A DNA stretch of 6,824 nucleotides from Holosporaceae bacterium (lineage in GTDB: Bacteria; Pseudomonadota; Alphaproteobacteria; UBA3830), in contig JAISHN010000002.1 of assembly GCA_031262635.1 (NCBI GenBank), positions 1 to 6,824 on the forward strand, read 5' to 3'. Below are positions 3,934 through 6,824 of this stretch, piece by piece. Each line of letters starts with the position of its first letter. The first letter of the stretch is position 1. A model generated the notes under the pieces. The model saw nothing but the letters and a program-made list of their open reading frames with translations, was not told the origin of the DNA and searched no databases. The translations under genes and the position numbers were made by a program.

Positions 3934-6514
3934 AGTTTATCACTCTTCCTTTTACAAAAATTTTCTTCTTAATCGGCTTGCCGGAAATGAAGTTTTGCGC
4001 CGATTGAATCTGCAGAGCCTTTTCGAAAATAACGTCTTCGCCGTCGTCGATGTTTACTTCGACTGTTCCGCGGAGTTTTCCGTTGACCTGAATCGGCAGA
4101 TTAATCGTCGAAACTTCTAAGTATTCTTTTCTATACGTCGGCCACCGACCGTCTGAAACCAGCCCGTCAAATCCCAGCAAACTCCAAGCTTCTTCGCAAA
4201 GATGCGGGGCGATTGGAGCCGTTAGCTTTATCAAATCTCTGATAATCGCCGAAAAGACCGGCTTATTAGCCTCGATTTTTTCAAGAAGCGCGTAAATTGA
4301 GTTTACTCCGTCTCGAATATGCGCGACGACTTTGTTCATAGCTCTTTCTTCTAGCGAATCCGTCGAGTTTTTTATTGTTCTGTGAAAATCTTTGTATAAT
4401 TTTCGAACGTCTTCGTCGAGTTCGCCGACGTTTATATTTTTAGACGCTTCGTCGGAGCAAACTCCCTTTGATTTTGCGTAGACGAACAAACGCCAGACGC
4501 GATTGATAAACCGCCAGCAGCCTTCAAGTCCTTCGTCCGTCCATGGAAAATCCTTTTCAGGCGGAGTGTCGGACACGACGAATAAACGCAGCGCGTCGGC
4601 TCCGTAATTTTTCACGATTTCATCAGGGTCGACGACGTTCTTTTTCGATTTGCTCATTTTTTCAAAACGGCCGACGACGACTTTCTCGCCCGTCGCGACG
4701 ACTTCGTATTCGCCGTTGGAATTTTTGCGAACTTCGCTTGGAAATAGCCAATCGCCGTTTTCATTGCGATAAGTTTCCGCGCAAACCATTCCTTGCGTGA
4801 ATAAATTCTCGAACGGCTCGCGAACGTTCGCCAAACCGCATTCCGCGAGAGCCTTTGTAAAAAATCTTGCGTATAGAAGGTGCAAGATCGCATGCTCGAC
4901 TCCGCCGATGTATTGATCAACCTTCATCCAATGCGAAACGTCTTCTTTTTTTAGAAGATCGCCGTCGTTTGTATCGTTGACGCAAAATCGCAGGAAATAC
5001 CAGGACGAATCAAAAAACGTGTCGAGAGTATCCGTCTCGCGAGTCGCTTTCTCGCCGCAACGCGGACATTTCACGCATTTCCACGTTGGATGTTTGTCCA
5101 ACGGATTTCCGGCTTCGGAAAACGTTACGTCATAGGGTAGCAAAACCGGTAGGTCTTTTTCCTCCAACGGAACGATTCCGCATTTTTCGCAATGAACCAT
5201 CGGAATAGGACATCCCCAATAGCGTTGCCGCGAAACGCCCCAATCTCTAAGCCTAAAAAATGTTTCGCGTTTTCCAACGCCGATCTCGCATAATTTTTGG
5301 ATAGCGGCTTTTTTTGCTTCGACGACGGTTAATCCATTCAAAAAATCCGAATCAATTAGAACTCCGTCGCCTGAATACGGCGGTTCGTCTTCGTCGTTCG
5401 AAGAAGAAACGACGCGTTTTATCGGCAGTCCGTATTTTTTTGCAAATTCGTAATCGCGTTCGTCGTGAGCCGGAGTTCCAAAAATCGCGCCAGTTCCGTA
5501 ATTCATCAAAACGAAATTCGCGACGTAAACCGGAAGCTTTTTATCTAAAAACGGATGATCGACGGCAACGCTCGTATCTATTCCTAATTTCTCTTGCTTA
5601 TCGAGAAATTCCTTCGCAACGGAGCCTCTTTTAAAATTCTCGATAAACGCTTTTATTTTTGCATTCGTCGCCGCTAGTTTTATCGCTAAAGGATGATCCG
5701 GCGAGATCGCAAGGAAAGTCGCTCCGAAAATCGTGTCTGGACGAGTCGAAAATACGACTATTTCCTCGCCGATATTCGTTTTGAATTTAATTGAACAGCC
5801 TTCGGATTTTCCAATCCAATTCCGCTGCATAGTTTTGACCTTTTCCGGCCAGCCGCTAAGATTGTCCAGCTCGCTCAGCAGCTCTTCGGCGAAATCCGTG
5901 ATTTTTACGAACCATTGATAGAGCGATTTTTTTTCCACAAGCGCTCCAGACCGCCAGCCTCGGCCGTCGATAACTTGTTCGTTCGCCAGCACGCAATTAT
6001 CGACCGGATCCCAGTTAACCTCGGATTTTTTTCTATATACGAGGCCTTTTTTATAGAAAGCTAAGAAAATCTTCTGTTGGAAACCATAGTATTTCTCGTC
6101 GCATGTCGCGAATTCTCTATTCCAGTCGTAGGAAAAACCGAGGGACTGCAGTTGTTTTTTCATCACGCCGATGTTTTTGTAAGTCCAATCCTTCGGATGG
6201 CCGCCTTGCTTTAACGCGGCGTTTTCCGCCGGCAGTCCGAACGCGTCCCATCCGGTCGGATGCAGAACCGAATAGCCGCAAGCTCGCTTATAACGAGCTA
6301 CGACGTCGCCGATAGTATAGTTTCGAACGTGTCCAATGTGAGCTTTTCCAGACGGATACATGAACATTTCAAGGACGTAGTACTTTTTCTTAGACGAATC
6401 TAAAACGGAGCGAAACGAGTCGTTCTTCGCCCAAAAATCTTGCCATTTTTTTTCTACGATTGAAAAATTATAGGGGGTTATCTCGGAAATATCCGCAGAT
6501 TTATTATCGCTCAT
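3923..6514 (-). CDS. leuS: Leucine--tRNA ligase
   Basis: This cytoplasmic class I synthetase charges tRNA-Leu and hydrolyses mischarged tRNA. The 863-aa chain is full length. Its HIGH motif is at residues 59-62 (SGKAHIGHVRNYT), and KMSKS at 619-623. The CP1 editing domain contains the Thr-rich TRPDT (257-261, Thr261 aligning with the editing-specificity Thr252 of E. coli) and AHDERDYEFA with the conserved Asp. A zinc-type module has Cys442, Cys445, Cys480, Cys483 and Cys486, followed by RETDT and DSSWYF, as in alphaproteobacterial LeuRS. The anticodon-binding domain starts near PWTDEG (about 655), and the C-terminal domain carries IQVNGKLRG. No frameshift is seen. The ATG at 6514 has a modest GGA 8 nt upstream. 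It is first in leuS-lptE-holA; a TAGAAT hexamer about 40 nt upstream is a possible -10 without a clear -35. Confidence 0.98.
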   Translation of the reverse strand: MSDNKSADISEITPYNFSIVEKKWQDFWAKNDSFRSVLDSSKKKYYVLEMFMYPSGKAHIGHVRNYTIGDVVARYKRACGYSVLHPTGWDAFGLPAENAALKQGGHPKDWTYKNIGVMKKQLQSLGFSYDWNREFATCDEKYYGFQQKIFLAFYKKGLVYRKKSEVNWDPVDNCVLANEQVIDGRGWRSGALVEKKSLYQWFVKITDFAEELLSELDNLSGWPEKVKTMQRNWIGKSEGCSIKFKTNIGEEIVVFSTRPDTIFGATFLAISPDHPLAIKLAATNAKIKAFIENFKRGSVAKEFLDKQEKLGIDTSVAVDHPFLDKKLPVYVANFVLMNYGTGAIFGTPAHDERDYEFAKKYGLPIKRVVSSSNDEDEPPYSGDGVLIDSDFLNGLTVVEAKKAAIQKLCEIGVGKRETFFRLRDWGVSRQRYWGCPIPMVHCEKCGIVPLEEKDLPVLLPYDVTFSEAGNPLDKHPTWKCVKCPRCGEKATRETDTLDTFFDSSWYFLRFCVNDTNDGDLLKKEDVSHWMKVDQYIGGVEHAILHLLYARFFTKALAECGLANVREPFENLFTQGMVCAETYRNENGDWLFPSEVRKNSNGEYEVVATGEKVVVGRFEKMSKSKKNVVDPDEIVKNYGADALRLFVVSDTPPEKDFPWTDEGLEGCWRFINRVWRLFVYAKSKGVCSDEASKNINVGELDEDVRKLYKDFHRTIKNSTDSLEERAMNKVVAHIRDGVNSIYALLEKIEANKPVFSAIIRDLIKLTAPIAPHLCEEAWSLLGFDGLVSDGRWPTYRKEYLEVSTINLPIQVNGKLRGTVEVNIDDGEDVIFEKALQIQSAQNFISGKPIKKKIFVKGRVINFVV

Positions 6515-6695
6515 GTCTAAAATCCAGTGACGCCGTCAACTGACGCTATTCTAAACGATAAAAACCACAAAAACCACTATGAAAAACACCCTCGCAAGAA
6601 AAACTCTCAAGCTAACGACGTCTCTAGCACTCTATATAGAATTTTATAAAAAATAAATAAGTTATTTTTATCTATCTAGAAATAATAACGGATTG
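6515..6695. other. leuS leader and A/T-rich spacer
   Basis: This stretch should carry the leuS promoter. On the minus strand TAGAAT is a fair -10 candidate, but no good -35 lies 16-18 bp upstream of it. A + strand frame from 6579 to 6656 (25 codons, beginning MKNTLARKTLKL) lacks any Shine-Dalgarno and is not called. The part from about 6630 is very A/T rich. I saw no T-box, tRNA or recognised riboswitch. Confidence 0.5.
6649..6669. repeat. A/T-only perfect hairpin
   Basis: AAAAATAA (6649-6656) pairs perfectly with TTATTTTT (6662-6669) around a 5-nt loop. Being made only of A-T pairs it would be weak as a terminator; it may instead be a protein-binding or DNA-bending site, or chance in an A/T-rich stretch. 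Confidence 0.35.
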
Positions 6696-6720
6696 GGCTG
6701 TGTTGGGAAAATTATTTTAG
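6696..6720 (+). repeat. Third copy of the inverted-repeat end motif
   Basis: GGCTGTGTTGGGAAAA at 6696-6711 matches, with one mismatch after the first base, the right terminal repeat near 461-480 read on the minus strand (AGCTGTGTTAGGAAAA), and also resembles the left repeat TCTGTTAGGAAAA at 255-267. If these are element ends, a second element begins here and extends rightward out of the window. Confidence 0.4.
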
Positions 6721-6772
6721 GCATATGAGAGTTCCGAAGAAGTGAAGGAAGGCCAAGAAAGAGGAGGCGGAT

Positions 6773-6824
6773 TTGCAGAAGCGGGAAGCTAATCGTCTGA
6801 AAAACTTCATTTTATTAAAAGAAG
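6773..6824 (+). CDS. Possible start of an unknown gene, cut by the window end
   Basis: A TTG codon at 6773 is preceded by AGGAGG with 5-nt spacing, a strong Shine-Dalgarno arrangement. The frame stays open to the window end and reads (M)QKREANRLKNFILLKE, charged and helix-like. Upstream in the same frame, ATG at 6725 gives only MRVPKK before a TGA, so either that is a leader peptide or the gene begins at the TTG. I do not recognise the protein. It lies just inside the third copy of the inverted-repeat motif, so it could belong to a mobile element. Only 17 codons are visible and chance is a real alternative. Confidence 0.25.
   Translation, partial: MQKREANRLKNFILLKE

Noticed and set aside
4543..6315. 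Multiple + strand and one minus-strand out-of-frame ORFs within leuS
   Set aside because: All are overlapped by intact leuS with its full motif set; their Arg/Ser-rich composition is typical of shadow frames.
6579..6656. 25-codon + strand ORF starting MKNTLARK upstream of leuS
   Set aside because: There is no Shine-Dalgarno, it ends in an A/T hairpin, and it overlaps the expected leuS promoter region; likely chance.
6725..6745. TGA read as Trp (alternative code) to join MRVPKK to the following open frame
   Set aside because: All recognised genes here are full length with standard TGG tryptophans and no in-frame TGA, so there is no support for recoding.
6709..6808. Minus-strand 32-aa ORF beginning MKFFRRLASRF with a hydrophobic tail
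   Set aside because: It lacks a ribosome-binding site and lies opposite the third terminal-repeat copy and the better-supported + strand frame.

Overview
The window looks like chromosomal DNA from an alphaproteobacterium, probably one with a small or eroding genome. Three things point there. LeuRS has the alphaproteobacterial zinc-cysteine pattern (CxxC and CxxCxxC before the RETDT and DSSWYF motifs). The HslV precursor has a short prosegment ending in WMG before the catalytic TTILSV. A tiny CGRRGSLEP...YPRQYP lipoprotein matches the LptM type that in many alphaproteobacteria sits in an argH-lptM-lysA cluster beside a divergent tlpA. All protein calls come from reading the sequence; no database search was run.

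Layout. Positions 1-480 contain no convincing gene. They hold a large REP-like palindrome (5-120), a short stretch with possible coding debris, and a roughly 220-bp unit bounded by 13-bp perfect inverted repeats (257-475) with a second REP-like palindrome inside. A near-consensus sigma70-type promoter (488-516) follows directly and drives rpmH-rnpA-yidD on the + strand (549-1234). Convergent to these is hslV-tlpA on the - strand (1258-2381), with a 4-nt overlap. The tlpA start codon overlaps the start codon of a divergent 47-aa lptM-like gene (2380-2523). After a spacer with a REP-like arm and a hairpin (2524-2645) comes the - strand operon leuS-lptE-holA (6514 down to 2646). Its genes overlap by 11 and 17 nt, in the order also known from Enterobacteria. 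The last 310 bases (6515-6824) hold the leuS leader, an A/T hairpin, a third copy of the inverted-repeat motif, and perhaps the start of a + strand gene that runs off the window.

How the genes relate. rpmH, rnpA and yidD supply a ribosomal protein, the RNase P protein and a factor that helps YidC insert membrane proteins. hslV is the peptidase of the HslUV protease, without hslU beside it. The tlpA-like gene, lptM and lptE all concern the envelope: periplasmic thiol chemistry and the LptDE LPS translocon. leuS and holA are translation and replication housekeeping genes.

I found no clear new defence system, CRISPR array, tRNA or rRNA. The most unusual points are the shared start of tlpA and lptM (argH apparently absent), the TIR-bounded element next to the rpmH promoter with a third TIR copy at the far end, the short HolA, and extra cysteines in LptE and LptM next to a thiol oxidoreductase gene.
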